64,000 bases of DNA from Hymenobacter ruricola (GCF_015694525.1 NZ_JADQDM010000005.1:1-64000); one strand, 5' to 3'. Positions 17,781-27,492 are shown, counted from the first letter of the stretch. The notes: generated from the letters alone by a model not told the origin. Numbers and translations: made by a program.

Positions 17781-18203
17781 TTATTTGCCGTGATGCAGCA
17801 AATGCCCGAAATGCATACTGGCAAAGGTGAGGGCCGAACCCCAGAACACCGCGCTCAGAAACATGTGCAGCAGGATGCGCTGCCGCGGCACCCCCAGCAG
17901 CGTGGCGATGACCGTGCCGCCGATGGGCGACAGCAGAATGGGCGTGAGGAAGGCAATGCCGCCCATCCCGAACTTGCGAAACACCTTGATGATGTTGCGC
18001 GAGCGTTTCGTGAAAATGGGCTCGCGGCGCAGGCGGCGCTGCTTCTGGCGGTGCTGCATCCAGGCGCGGCCCACGCCCGAGAACACGAACACGCTGGTCA
18101 TCATGCCGGCCACGGTGAGCGCCAGCGTGGGCCAGAAGTGCAGCCCCATGGACGTGCCGGCCAACGGGCCGCCCAAAAACTTGACCGTGCTCAACAAGAA
18201 CAC
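17781..18203 (-). CDS. small integral membrane protein
   Basis: With a GTG start at 18203 the product is 140 residues: helices near residues 5-35, a basic cytoplasmic loop (RQKQRRLRREPIFTKRSR), a conserved-looking GGIAFLTPILLSPIGG helix and a final helix. The open frame extends to 18329, but a promoter-like CAAAGATA (TATCTTTG on the minus strand, 18291-18298) lies inside that extension, which argues for the shorter form. It resembles the small export or SNARE-associated Golgi-type membrane families in layout only; function unknown. Confidence 0.62.
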   Translation of the reverse strand: MFLLSTVKFLGGPLAGTSMGLHFWPTLALTVAGMMTSVFVFSGVGRAWMQHRQKQRRLRREPIFTKRSRNIIKVFRKFGMGGIAFLTPILLSPIGGTVIATLLGVPRQRILLHMFLSAVFWGSALTFASMHFGHLLHHGK

Positions 18204-18356
18204 GGACGCGCATTTAACAGCGGGGTGCAGCACTGGGGGGCGGAAAGCAGGCGGTGGAAAGAGGGCAACGAACGCGGGGTGGGCGCGTGGCAAAGATACC
18301 CATTTCCGAGTGCAAGGGCTCAACCCCATGTTAAGGATTTTGAGCCGCTGCCGGCG

Positions 18357-19067
18357 CTACAGCTTGCTGCCGTAGCTCAGGTCGCCGGCGTCGCCGAGGC
18401 CGGGCATGATGTAGGCGTGCTCGTTCAGGCCTTCGTCGATGGCCGCCACCCACAGGGTGGCCTCCGGGATTTCGCGGGCCACGTAGGCCAGGCCCTCCGG
18501 CGAGGCGATGACGGCCGCGATGTGCACCTGGCGCGGCATGCCGAAGCGCAGCATGGCCCGGTAGGTTTGCACAAGGCTTTTGCCGGTGGCCAGCATGGGG
18601 TCGGCCAGAATCAGCACCCGCTCATCGAGGCTGGGCGCCGAAAGGTAGTCGACCTGCACCTGCACCTGGGCCGTGCCCTCGATGCGATACGCGGCCACGA
18701 AGGCGCTGGGCGACTGGTCGAAATAATTCAGAAAGCCCTGGTGAAACGGCAGGCCGGCGCGCAGCACGGTGGCCAGAATGGGGAAGTCGTGCAGGAGCTT
18801 GCCGCGGGTTTCGGCCAGGGGCGTCTGGATGGACTGCTCGGTGTAGCTGAGGTGGGCGCTGATGCGGTAGGCGATGATTTCGCCCAGGCGCTGCAGGTTG
18901 CGGCGGAAGCGCAGGCTGTCCTTTTGGATTTCTTTGTCGCGCAGCTCGGCCAGGAAGTGGTTGGCGATGCTGGGCTCGGCGCACACCACGTGAATGTTGG
19001 CCTGGGCCTCGGCGGCATCGGTGCCCTGCGGGACGGCGGCGGAAGTGGGGAGCGGAGTGGTGGCCAT
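18357..19067 (-). CDS. upp: uracil phosphoribosyltransferase
   Basis: A 236-residue enzyme that makes UMP from uracil and PRPP in pyrimidine salvage. The PRPP-binding loop reads LILADPMLATGKSL (usual form DPMLATGGS), and the C-terminal uracil-binding tail YIMPGLGDAGDLSYG is intact. The start is the ATG at 19067 (MATTPLPTS); the open frame upstream to 19523 overlaps the divergent gene and is not used. Confidence 0.93.
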   Translation of the reverse strand: MATTPLPTSAAVPQGTDAAEAQANIHVVCAEPSIANHFLAELRDKEIQKDSLRFRRNLQRLGEIIAYRISAHLSYTEQSIQTPLAETRGKLLHDFPILATVLRAGLPFHQGFLNYFDQSPSAFVAAYRIEGTAQVQVQVDYLSAPSLDERVLILADPMLATGKSLVQTYRAMLRFGMPRQVHIAAVIASPEGLAYVAREIPEATLWVAAIDEGLNEHAYIMPGLGDAGDLSYGSKL

Positions 19068-19326
19068 GCGGAAAGGGATTGGAGAGCAGCGCGGGGCAAC
19101 AGCACCCGGCCGGGGCCCCGAAGTTGGCACAAAAAGTGGCGGCGGGCAAGAAATGACGCCGGAATTCGTCTCGTGGGTCTGCGGGCTTCCGGCGCTACCG
19201 GCGGGCCCGCCGGGTGGGCCGGCCGAACTTTGCCAACGCCTTGCTGCGTAGGTTTGTTGAGAAATTACCGCCCGGAGCGGCTGCCCAGGCACGCCGCTTC
19301 GCTCTTTCGGAGACCTATCCCTATTT

Positions 19327-21207
19327 ATGCATAAATATCTGCTGCCCTGCGCCGGATTGGCGCTATTAGCGGGCCCCGTGGCCGCCCAAACCGAACCCGC
19401 GCCCCCAGTGCCGGCCGCCACGGCGGCCCCGGAAGCCAAATCGCCGTGGCTGGTGTTCGACCAGCCCGTGCCCGCCACCGATACGCCGCCCCGCAAACCC
19501 AGCAAAACCACCCAGGGCGCCAACTACGTGCCGCTCGACGTGAACACCTACCGGCTGATTGACCGGTACGCCATCAAGTTCGGGCCTGACTCCTTGAACG
19601 ACCCGCATACCAGCGTGCGGCCCTACACCCGCGCCGCCGTGGCCCGCCTGGGCGAGCGCCTGCTGTCCGGCGACAGCATCACCCGCGCGGGGGGCAGCCT
19701 CTCGCGCGCCGACCGCTTCAACGCCCAATACCTGCTGAAAGACAACTGGGCCAACAGTGCCCGCGGCGCGGCCCTCAACCAGAGCGCCCAGCCGGTGCTG
19801 ACCTACTTCTACCGCGACCAGACCGACCTCTACAGCGTACAGACCGAAGACTTCACGCTGCGCGTGAACCCGGTGCTGCTGCTGGAGGGCGGCAAGGACA
19901 ACCAGAGCGACGGCCTGCGCTACGTGAACACGCGCGGCGTGCAGCTGGAAGGCACCATCGACCAGAAGCTGGGCTTCTACACCTTTCTGGCCGACAACCA
20001 GGAAGCCGTGCCGGCCTACGTGCAGACGCGCATTCAACGCGACCAGATTGTGCCGCACGAGGGCTTTTGGAAGTACTACAAGAACAAGCCCGACCAGTAC
20101 GACTTCTTCACGGCGCGGGGCGGCATCACCTACGCCGCCAGCAAGCACATCAACCTGCAGCTGGCCCACGACCGCAACTTCATCGGCAACGGCTACCGCT
20201 CGCTCATTCTTTCGGATTACAGCACGCCGTATTTCTTCCTGAAAATCAACACCCGGGTCTGGAAATTCAACTACCAGAACTTGTTTGCCGAGCTCACGGC
20301 CCAGAAAGAGCGGGACGACCAGGTGTACCCCAAAAAGTACATGGCGCTGCACCACCTCAGCTTCGATGTGACGCCGAACTTTAACATCGGCGTGTTTGAA
20401 AGCACGATTCTGGGCGGGCGCGGCGTGGACAGCACCGTCGTAAACGGCAAAATTGTGCGCCAGCGCAAGGGCTTTGAGCTGCAGTACCTGAACCCGGTCA
20501 TCTTCTACCGCGCCGTGGAGCAGCAGGTGGGTTCGGCCGACAACGCCATTCTGGGGCTGGATTTCAAGTGGAACCTTGCGCACACGGCGCAGCTCTACGG
20601 GCAGCTGGTGCTCGACGAGTTCAAAATCAGCGAGGTGCGCGCCGGCAACGGCTGGTGGGGCAACAAGCAGGCCTTCCAACTGGGCGGCAAGTACATTGAC
20701 GTGGCCGGCCTGCGCAACCTCGACCTGCAGGTGGAATTCAACTACGTCCGGCCCTATACTTACCAGCACGAGGACATTTACACCAGCTACGAGCATTACC
20801 AGCAGCCCCTGGCCCACCCCATGGGCGCCAACCTGACCGAGCTGCTGGGCGTGCTCAGCTACCAGCCGCTGCCCCGCCTGATGCTGGTGGGCAAAGCCTT
20901 CTATTCGGAGCAGGGCCTGGACGTCATCAATGACGACGCGAACGGCGCCAACTACGGCGGCAACGTGCTCAAGTCCTACAACACCCGCGTGGGCGAGTAC
21001 GGCAACAAAACCGGCCAGGGCAACAAAAGCCGCCTGCTGCACGCCGATTTCACGGCCACCTACCAGCCTCGTCTCAACCTGTTTCTCGACGCCAAGCTCA
21101 TCGCCCGGCACCAGACCTACAGCCTCACCCCCAGCCTCAACGGCAACGAAACCTACGCCTCGGTGGCCGTGCGCTGGAACATCGCCCAGCGCCTCCACGA
21201 GTTTTAA
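19327..21207 (+). CDS. Wzi/RemB-like outer-membrane beta-barrel protein
   Basis: A 626-residue protein with a signal peptide (cleavage after VAAQ, about residue 21), a Pro-rich linker, then a long run of amphipathic beta strands ending RWNIAQRLHEF, a barrel C-terminus. The segment HDRNFIGNGYRSLILSDYS is the conserved core of the capsule-assembly Wzi/gliding RemB group. Wzi binds capsule at the cell surface and RemB is needed for some gliding in Flavobacterium. Which applies here is not known. Confidence 0.75.
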   Translation: MHKYLLPCAGLALLAGPVAAQTEPAPPVPAATAAPEAKSPWLVFDQPVPATDTPPRKPSKTTQGANYVPLDVNTYRLIDRYAIKFGPDSLNDPHTSVRPYTRAAVARLGERLLSGDSITRAGGSLSRADRFNAQYLLKDNWANSARGAALNQSAQPVLTYFYRDQTDLYSVQTEDFTLRVNPVLLLEGGKDNQSDGLRYVNTRGVQLEGTIDQKLGFYTFLADNQEAVPAYVQTRIQRDQIVPHEGFWKYYKNKPDQYDFFTARGGITYAASKHINLQLAHDRNFIGNGYRSLILSDYSTPYFFLKINTRVWKFNYQNLFAELTAQKERDDQVYPKKYMALHHLSFDVTPNFNIGVFESTILGGRGVDSTVVNGKIVRQRKGFELQYLNPVIFYRAVEQQVGSADNAILGLDFKWNLAHTAQLYGQLVLDEFKISEVRAGNGWWGNKQAFQLGGKYIDVAGLRNLDLQVEFNYVRPYTYQHEDIYTSYEHYQQPLAHPMGANLTELLGVLSYQPLPRLMLVGKAFYSEQGLDVINDDANGANYGGNVLKSYNTRVGEYGNKTGQGNKSRLLHADFTATYQPRLNLFLDAKLIARHQTYSLTPSLNGNETYASVAVRWNIAQRLHEF

Positions 21208-21234
21208 TCATTTAACAATTATCATTTAACATTT
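21208..21234 (+). repeat. left arm of perfect 27-bp inverted repeat
   Basis: The arm starts TCATTTAACAATTATCATT and is exactly complementary to 21646-21672. It begins directly after the stop codon of the upstream outer-membrane gene. The pair brackets the four-helix-bundle gene. Confidence 0.93.
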
Positions 21235-21249
21235 AACAGTAGTTCTGAA

Positions 21250-21621
21250 ATGATAGGCGGCAAGAGCAATGTGCTTTATGAGAAGTCGTATGCCTTTGCG
21301 GTGCGGGTGGTGAAGGCGTACCAGTTTCTTTCTACTGAAAAACGCGAGTACGTTTTGTCGAAACAACTGCTGCGTTGTGGCACCAGCATCGGCGCCAATG
21401 TGACCGAAGCCAATGGAGCCATTTCAGACTCCGATTTGTCTGCTAAAATTTCAATTGCTTATCAAGGAGTGTCTTGAAACCAAATACTGGCTTCAACTTC
21501 TTCATGACACCGATTTTATTACGCCTAAACTGTTCGAAAGCATGTTTGCTGATGCTGATGAGCTAGGCAAAATGCTGTTCACAACTATTCGCTCCACGCG
21601 CCAACTGCGCAATTCTATTTA
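21250..21621 (+). pseudogene. 23S-IVP-type four-helix-bundle protein, frameshifted
   Basis: The N-terminal half in one frame has the family pattern YEKSYAFAVRVVKAYQFL and LRCGTSIGANVTEA. The C-terminal half, in another frame, continues KECLETKYWLQLLHDTDFI. Removing one C at 21463 joins them into a protein of about 123 residues, the usual family length. As it stands translation stops at 21477 after 75 residues. These proteins form pentameric bundles and are the products of 23S rRNA intervening sequences, though many sit elsewhere. Either a recent mutation or a sequencing error explains the break. Perfect inverted repeats flank it. Confidence 0.85.
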
Positions 21622-21645
21622 ACTCGCGCGGCTTCAATACCTGAT

Positions 21646-21672
21646 AAATGTTAAATGATAATTGTTAAATGA
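21646..21672 (-). repeat. right arm of perfect 27-bp inverted repeat
   Basis: Exact reverse complement of 21208-21234. It runs to within 5 bases of the likely GTG start of the ABC transporter gene, so it forms that gene's upstream region. Confidence 0.93.
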
Positions 21673-21676
21673 CTTC

Positions 21677-23521
21677 GTGAAGACCTACTTAAGAATCCTG
21701 CAATATGCCCGTCCCTGGGCGCTGTTTTTGCCGCAGTACCTGCTCTACACGGTGCTGACCATCATTTTCAGCATTGCCAATTTCACCCTCATCATTCCGC
21801 TGCTGAAGGTGTTGTTCGACAAAACCAACACCGTGAAGCTGACGGCCCCGGCTCGGCTGCCCGATTTCCAGCCCACCATTCAGTGGGTCACCGACACGTT
21901 CAACTACTTTTTTGCCGATGTGCTGGCCGGGCATGGCAAGCTGGGGGCGCTGGCCTTCGTGTGCGGCGTGGTAGTGGTGTCGGTGCTGCTCAGCAACGTG
22001 TTTCGCTACCTGAGCTTGCGCCTGCTGGCCAAAGTGCGCGCCCGCGTCATCCAGACCCTGCGGCGCGATTTGTACCACCGCATCCTGAGCCTGCAGCTGG
22101 GCTTTTTTGCGGGCGAGCGCAAGGGCGATTTGATGTCGCGCTTCACGGCCGACGTGCAGGAAGTGGAAACTTCGGTGGTGAACACCATGACGGCCGTTAT
22201 CAAAGAGCCGCTCACCATCATTGCCTACTTCGCGGTGCTGTTTCACATCTCGGTGCCGCTCACGTTGTTCACGCTCATTTTGCTGCCCATTTCGGGTGGC
22301 ATCATCGCCGGCGTGGCCAAACGCCTGCGCACCCAGGCCAAGCAAAGCCAGAAAACACTGGGCTCGATGCTATCGGTGATTGATGAGACGCTGGGCGGTA
22401 TCCGGGTAGTGAAGGCCTTTAATGCCCAGGAATACATCAAGGGCAAGTTTGCCGAGCAAAACGACCAGTACGCCCGCACCTCGCGCCGCATCGACAACAC
22501 CCGGGATTTGGCGTCGCCGTTTTCCGAGTTTGCGGGGGTGTCGGTGGTGGCCGGGCTGCTCTATTTCGGCGGCACGCTGATTCTGGGCGGCGGTTCGGAC
22601 CTGAATGGCGAAACGTTCATTGGCTACGTGATTCTGTTTTCGCAGGTGCTCACGCCGGCCAAGGCGCTGTCGGCCTCCTTCGGCAATATCCAGCGCGGGC
22701 TGGTGGCCGGCGAGCGGGTGCTGAGCATCATCGACACGGAGCCGGCCATCCGCGACCGGCCCGACGCGGCGGTGCTACCGCCCTTTGAACGCGAAATTGA
22801 GTTTCACGACCTCAACTTCAGCTACGGCGAGACGCCGGTGCTCTACGACATCAACCTGACCATCAAAAAAGGCCAGACGGTGGCCTTGGTGGGCGGCAGC
22901 GGCGGCGGCAAAAGCACCCTGGCCGACCTGTTGCCCCGCTTCTACGACCCCAGCGCCGGCCAGATTCTCATCGATGGCCACGACCTGCGCGCCTGCACCC
23001 TGCACTCGGTGCGCGACCAGATGGGCATCGTGACCCAGGAAAGCATCCTGTTCAACGACACCATTTTCAACAACATCCGCTTCAACACCGCCGCCACCGA
23101 GGCCGAGGTGATGGAAGCTGCCCGCATCGCCAATGCCCACGAGTTCATCGTGGCCAGCCCCGACGGCTACCAAACCGTCATCGGCGACCGGGGCTCGCGC
23201 CTCTCGGGCGGGCAGCGGCAGCGCCTGAGCATCGCGCGCGCCATCCTGCGCAACCCGCCCATCCTCATTCTCGACGAAGCCACCTCGGCCCTCGACACCG
23301 AAAGCGAGAAGCTGGTGCAGGAAGCCCTGCAGCGCCTGATGCAAAACCGCACCTCGCTCGTCATCGCCCACCGCCTGAGCACGGTGCAGCACGCCGACGA
23401 AATCGTGGTGCTGCAGCACGGCCGCATCGTGGAGCGCGGCACCCACGAAGAGCTCATTCGGCGCGAAGGCGGCGTGTACCAGCGCCTGAGCTCGATGCAA
23501 ACCAACGCCGCTTTGGTGTAG
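21677..23521 (+). CDS. ABC exporter, fused membrane and ATPase domains
   Basis: A 614-residue half-transporter: six membrane helices (residues about 15-320) then an ATPase with Walker A GGSGGGKST, signature LSGGQRQRLSIARA, Walker B ILILDEATSALD and the H-loop IAHRL. It is MsbA-like in architecture and exports a lipid, drug or peptide as a dimer. The open frame begins with TTG at 21662 inside the repeat arm; the GTG at 21677 is a more likely start, and no ATG is available nearby. Confidence 0.9.
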   Translation: MKTYLRILQYARPWALFLPQYLLYTVLTIIFSIANFTLIIPLLKVLFDKTNTVKLTAPARLPDFQPTIQWVTDTFNYFFADVLAGHGKLGALAFVCGVVVVSVLLSNVFRYLSLRLLAKVRARVIQTLRRDLYHRILSLQLGFFAGERKGDLMSRFTADVQEVETSVVNTMTAVIKEPLTIIAYFAVLFHISVPLTLFTLILLPISGGIIAGVAKRLRTQAKQSQKTLGSMLSVIDETLGGIRVVKAFNAQEYIKGKFAEQNDQYARTSRRIDNTRDLASPFSEFAGVSVVAGLLYFGGTLILGGGSDLNGETFIGYVILFSQVLTPAKALSASFGNIQRGLVAGERVLSIIDTEPAIRDRPDAAVLPPFEREIEFHDLNFSYGETPVLYDINLTIKKGQTVALVGGSGGGKSTLADLLPRFYDPSAGQILIDGHDLRACTLHSVRDQMGIVTQESILFNDTIFNNIRFNTAATEAEVMEAARIANAHEFIVASPDGYQTVIGDRGSRLSGGQRQRLSIARAILRNPPILILDEATSALDTESEKLVQEALQRLMQNRTSLVIAHRLSTVQHADEIVVLQHGRIVERGTHEELIRREGGVYQRLSSMQTNAALV

Positions 23522-23546
23522 GCCAAGAGACAGAACCCTTTGCCCG

Positions 23547-23801
23547 ATGCTCAATCAAAAAACCTCCTACTGGCTTGGCTCGCTCATTCTGCTTCTGCTC
23601 GTGTTGCGGGTTGGATACAAATACTACCGCAGCCAGCAACGGCCCGAATACGAAACGAAACTGACCGATATCAAAGCCCGCGTGCAGGCGCTCAGTGACT
23701 CGATTGAAGCCGACCAAGACGACCAGCGCGCTCGTGGCGCCACCGTCGTCGTGGCCGATTCGTCCATCTTGGCCGCCGACACTGCGGCCGTGGTAAAATA
23801 G
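23547..23801 (+). CDS. small single-pass membrane protein
   Basis: 84 residues with one N-terminal helix (SYWLGSLILLLLVLRVGY), then a charged, coiled-coil-like segment (EYETKLTDIKARVQALSDSIEAD). It starts 25 bases after the ABC exporter stop and is likely co-transcribed. Not recognised; it could be an accessory of the exporter, but that is only inference. Confidence 0.65.
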   Translation: MLNQKTSYWLGSLILLLLVLRVGYKYYRSQQRPEYETKLTDIKARVQALSDSIEADQDDQRARGATVVVADSSILAADTAAVVK

Positions 23802-23898
23802 CCGGTTTACTCACCGGCCGCTTACTCGGACTATTTTTAGCCGTTTTTCCGGGGTAGCCGTTTTTACTACCTCTTTTCCTCACTTTACGCCCCCGCTC

Positions 23899-24408
23899 AT
23901 GCTCGCTCTCAAACGCATTGTTACCGTCGCAGTAATGGTTTACCTGTTGCTGGCGCTGCTGTTCGTCCTCGCGCCGGCCGTGCGCGCCTCCGTCATGGGC
24001 ATGGGCACCGGCCTGTCGGCGCTGGAGCAGGAGCGCAGTTTCTACTACACCATGTTCCTGATTGGGGCTGGCATTCTGGCCCTGCACCTGATTACCGAAA
24101 ACCTGGACAGCGTGATGCTGCGCCGCTCGGTGAGCCAGCACGAAAATAAAATTAATGAGCTCAAGGCCAAGCTCTACGACCAGCAGCAACGCGCCACCCC
24201 GCCGGTGGGCGTGCCCACTGCCCGCACCGTCGACGGCCGGGTAGCAGCCGAGCCCGTGCCCACGGCGCACCTCACCCAAAGCCAGGCCGCCGGCACGGTG
24301 AGCGCGACCGAAAACCGCACCACCGACCACCTGCCCCAGCCCACCTTCCCGCAAAGCGACCCCAGCCTGACCAACACGCCGCCCGCCGAGCGCCCACCGC
24401 TGGCCTAA
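23899..24408 (+). CDS. membrane protein with coiled coil, unknown
   Basis: 169 residues: two membrane helices (about 5-28 and 48-70), a short coiled coil (RRSVSQHENKINELKAKLYD), then a Pro/Thr-rich disordered tail. It follows the 84-residue membrane protein on the same strand. No family recognised. Confidence 0.68.
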   Translation: MLALKRIVTVAVMVYLLLALLFVLAPAVRASVMGMGTGLSALEQERSFYYTMFLIGAGILALHLITENLDSVMLRRSVSQHENKINELKAKLYDQQQRATPPVGVPTARTVDGRVAAEPVPTAHLTQSQAAGTVSATENRTTDHLPQPTFPQSDPSLTNTPPAERPPLA

Positions 24409-24416
24409 CCGCTTAG

Positions 24417-24500
24417 CTGTCATCCTGAGCACAGCGAAGGACCTTGTCGCGCCAAAAGGTTCTCACGTGAGAAGGTCCTTCGCTCTGCTCAGGATGACAG
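24417..24500. repeat. palindromic intergenic element, CATCCTGAGC family
   Basis: CTGTCATCCTGAGCACAGCG... is mirrored by ...CGCTCTGCTCAGGATGACAG, with GAAGGACCTT arms and a CTCACGTGAG centre. It is a separate sequence family from the GCATGACG and GCGGACTC elements but of the same size and placement. Confidence 0.88.
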
Positions 24501-24519
24501 AAGATTTTTCTAACCATAC

Positions 24520-25116
24520 TTGTCCCAAGTGCCCGATTCCGCCCTAACCAACCTTATCCACGCCGAGCTCAGCGAAGCCCGCGCCGTGCTCGACGGCTTT
24601 CTGGCCGAGCCGGCCAATCTGGCCCGCATCGCCGAAGCCGCCGACGTATTCGCTACCAGCCTGCGCGCCGGCGGCAAGGCCCTGACCTGCGGCAACGGCG
24701 GCAGCCTCTGCGATGCCCAGCACTTTGCCGAAGAGCTGAGCGGGCGCTACCGCAACGACCGCCGGGCGCTGGCCGCCATCGCCCTCACCGAGGCCTCGCA
24801 CATGACCTGCGTGGCCAACGACTACGGCTTTGAATTCGTGTTTTCGCGCTTCGTGCAGGCCCTCGGCCACCCCGGCGACGTGCTGCTCGCCATCAGTACC
24901 AGCGGCAACTCGCCCAACATCCTGCGCGCCGCCGAAGCCGCCAAAGAAGCCGGGATGCGGGTGGTTTCCCTCACCGGCAAGGACGGCGGCCAGCTGGCCG
25001 GCCTCAGCGACGTGGAGATTCGCGTGCCGCATTTTGGCTACGCGGACAGGATTCAGGAAATTCACATCAAGGTGATTCACATCCTGATTCTGTTGATTGA
25101 GAAGCTGGTGATTTGA
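24520..25116 (+). CDS. gmhA: phosphoheptose isomerase (SIS domain)
   Basis: A 198-residue SIS-fold enzyme. [21 protein letters not shown] is the GmhA signature, and [12 protein letters not shown] is the sugar-phosphate loop. It turns sedoheptulose 7-phosphate into D-glycero-heptose 7-phosphate for lipopolysaccharide or S-layer glycan. The start is unclear: TTG at 24520 or GTG at 24529, with no ATG in reach. Confidence 0.92.
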   Translation: MSQVPDSALTNLIHAELSEARAVLDGFLAEPANLARIAEAADVFATSLRAGGKALTCGNGGSLCDAQHFAEELSGRYRNDRRALAAIALTEASHMTCVANDYGFEFVFSRFVQALGHPGDVLLAISTSGNSPNILRAAEAAKEAGMRVVSLTGKDGGQLAGLSDVEIRVPHFGYADRIQEIHIKVIHILILLIEKLVI

Positions 25117-25268
25117 GCGGCGAGACGAGGAGACATGAGAAGTGAAACGCTAAGATTTGAGAGGTGAGATATCAGACAGTTGCGTAGTAGGTTTGTGAAA
25201 GGGCTTAAGAGCCTCTGGGCATAATTGTCTCATTTCTCACCTCTCAACGTCCCACCTCCCCCTCTACC

Positions 25269-26125
25269 ATGCTCACCAAAACCTTCGGCTCGGCCGTGCA
25301 GGGCGTCAACGCCTACACCATCATCATCGAAGTGGTAGTTTCGGCCGGAACGGGGTTCAACGTGGTGGGCTTGCCCGATAATGCCATCAAGGAAAGCCAG
25401 CAGCGGATTGAGGCGGCACTGAAGTTTCGCGGCTACCGCATGCCGCGCACCAAAACCGTGGTGAATATGGCCCCCGCGGACATTCGCAAAGAGGGCGCGG
25501 CCTATGATTTGCCCATTGCGCTGGGCATCCTGCACGCCTCGCAGCAGCTGAACACGGAACGGCTGCCGGAATACATCATCATGGGCGAAATGGCGCTTGA
25601 TGGCGAGCTGCGGCCCATTAAGGGCGTGCTGCCCATTGCCATTCAGGCGCGCAAGGAAGGCTTCAGGGGCATTATTCTGCCGAAGGAAAACGCCGAGGAA
25701 GCCGCCATCGTCAACAACCTCGACGTGATTCCGGTAGGCAGCATGCAGGAGGCCATCGACTTCTTTGAAGGCCGCCACGAAATTGCGCCCACGAAGGTGG
25801 ACACGCGCGACCTATTCCAGCATTCCGTCAATAAATACACGGCCGATTTTGCCGACGTGCAGGGCCAGGAAAACATCAAGCGGGCGCTGGAAATAGCCGC
25901 GGCCGGCGGTCATAACGTGATTATGATAGGCCCGCCCGGCGCCGGCAAAACCATGCTGGCCAAGCGCCTGCCCAGCATCCTGCCGCCGCTGAGCATGCAG
26001 GAAGCACTGGAAACCACCAAAATCCACTCGGTGGCTGGCAAGCTGGGCGGGGGCGGCCTGCTCAGCACGCGGCCGTTCCGGAGCCCGCACCACACCATTT
26101 CGGACGTGGCGCTGGTGGGCGGGGG
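25269..26125 (+). pseudogene. comM: comM/yifB, 5' part, split by transposon
   Basis: Codes for the first 285 residues of a YifB/ComM Mg-chelatase-type AAA+ protein: the N-terminal Lon-protease-like domain (AVQGVNAYTIIIEVVVS) and Walker A GPPGAGKTMLAKRLP. It breaks off in the motif DVALVGGG. Reading continues seven codons into the transposon to a stop at 26147. The other part is at 40198-40881. ComM is a branch-migration helicase needed in natural transformation, so this cell has probably lost it unless fragments function. Confidence 0.95.
26121..26125. repeat. target site duplication, left copy
   Basis: GGGGG directly precedes the left end TGTGAA. The same five bases follow the right end at 40198-40202. 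Five-base duplications are the rule for Tn7-type transposition. Confidence 0.85.
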
Positions 26126-26191
26126 TGTGAAATTCCCTACTAAATGAGAATCTGCCATAGTTGACGCGAATCCGCTATACTTTTTGCGAGT
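26126..26191 (+). repeat. transposon left end with putative TnsB sites
   Basis: After the terminal TGTGAAATTCC come CCATAGTTGACGCGAATCC (26155-26173) and a weaker CTATACTTTTTGCGAGT (26175-26191). The first matches 15 of 19 bases with a right-end site. Arrays of such repeats are where TnsB binds in Tn7 ends; that these serve is inference. Confidence 0.6.
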
Positions 26192-26372
26192 AACATTGTA
26201 AGTCATTGACTTACGTTACATCCCTATCACAACATACTTGTCATTCCACAATATGGAAGCATTCCCAAACTGGGATAGTTCAACTTGTTCTTTGCTAGCT
26301 GCATATCGTTCCAACAATTCGCTTTACTTTCGTTGCCTTTAAAGCGCAAAAATATTTTTCATCAGTTTCTAA

Positions 26373-27488
26373 ATGGACCAAAATTTACTGCTAGCTCTCG
26401 ACGAAGCCGTTGCGCGCATTCCCGTTATTAATCCCGAGCGTCAGTACTGGTTCATCCGCACCAACGGCGGTGCTTTTTATGACGACTTCTGGAAGACCAG
26501 AAGCGTTGGCATCGGCTACAATCTGGTCACGCTGGCGGCTGTCAATAAAGCATTCGCCGATAAATCCGACTCTTATTCGCAGTTGCAAGCCGCGGTTTAT
26601 GCCAAGTACAAGGATGAAAACATCGGCAAGGCAACGGGCTTAATATGGCGCTTTTTGGTTGACATGGCACCTGGCGACATTGTCGTTATGCCCAGTGCCG
26701 GCTCCAATAAACTTGCGTTTGGAGAAGTTACGACAGGTGCTCCCTTTGAAGTAGAAACAAGTACAACGGATGAAGATGTTGTATATAGAAAACGGCGTAG
26801 TGTAAACTGGCTCGCAGAAAAAGGATGGGGAGAACTCGACTCAAATCTGTATGGGGCTTTCGCGGCCACCCAGGCGCTGACGTCAATCACCCGGTTCGGA
26901 GACTACTTGGACAGAGAGATATACGCCATCTATACGAAGGGCGAAGAAACCCATGTGCGATTGGACATCCAAACCAAAGGAGGAATTGACGGAGAAGACT
27001 ACTTTGCGATGGGCAACTACTTGTTGGAGTTGTGTCAGGAGTTCCGCGAAGAAGCCGGTATGCGTGCGGCTGGCAACCGAATTGAAATTAGGACCAACGT
27101 CCAGTCTCCGGGGATGGTGGAGTTCATCAGCCACAACCAAGTGCTGTCCGCTTTTCTTGGCTCACTGGCCATAGTGGCGCTCGCAGGCGGCCACGCAGTC
27201 GCGGCAAAGCTCGGGGGCATCACCATCGGAAGCAACGGGCTACTTAGGGCCGTGATGGATTTTGCAATGGCGAATACAAAGCGCAAAGCCATCAATACGA
27301 TTCTTGAGAAAAAACTTGACGCAATGGATGCCAACGTCGCAGCTGACCTCGTACTTAGGCTGAGCGGAGTGGCCCCTTCATCGCCGTCCAACCCTTCTAC
27401 TGCTTCCTCGCCTCCCACTCCACCTTTGCCACCAAATAGCTCCACACTGCCAACCTTGCCCCCATCTCAACAAGATTTAGACATCTGA
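26373..27488 (+). CDS. PUA-like sensor protein with membrane segment, candidate defence gene
   Basis: 371 residues. The N-terminal ~150 resemble the PUA/EVE-like nucleic-acid-binding domain found in front of Mrr-type and other restriction proteins: YWFIRTNGGAFYDDF...VGIGYN, then PGDIVVMP and LAFGEVTTG. A middle domain (REIYAIYTKGEETHVRLD) leads to VQSPGMVEFIS and a hydrophobic Gly/Ala-rich segment (about 255-290). The tail is rich in Pro, Ser and Thr. This is the first cargo gene at the left end. A sensor joined to a membrane effector is a common plan in abortive infection, but the role here is inference. Confidence 0.6.
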   Translation: MDQNLLLALDEAVARIPVINPERQYWFIRTNGGAFYDDFWKTRSVGIGYNLVTLAAVNKAFADKSDSYSQLQAAVYAKYKDENIGKATGLIWRFLVDMAPGDIVVMPSAGSNKLAFGEVTTGAPFEVETSTTDEDVVYRKRRSVNWLAEKGWGELDSNLYGAFAATQALTSITRFGDYLDREIYAIYTKGEETHVRLDIQTKGGIDGEDYFAMGNYLLELCQEFREEAGMRAAGNRIEIRTNVQSPGMVEFISHNQVLSAFLGSLAIVALAGGHAVAAKLGGITIGSNGLLRAVMDFAMANTKRKAINTILEKKLDAMDANVAADLVLRLSGVAPSSPSNPSTASSPPTPPLPPNSSTLPTLPPSQQDLDI

Positions 27489-27492
27489 TAAC

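Noticed and set aside
21250-21621. Accessory protein of a diversity-generating retroelement
   Set aside because: No reverse transcriptase or template repeat is near; the flanking inverted arms fit an IVP cassette.
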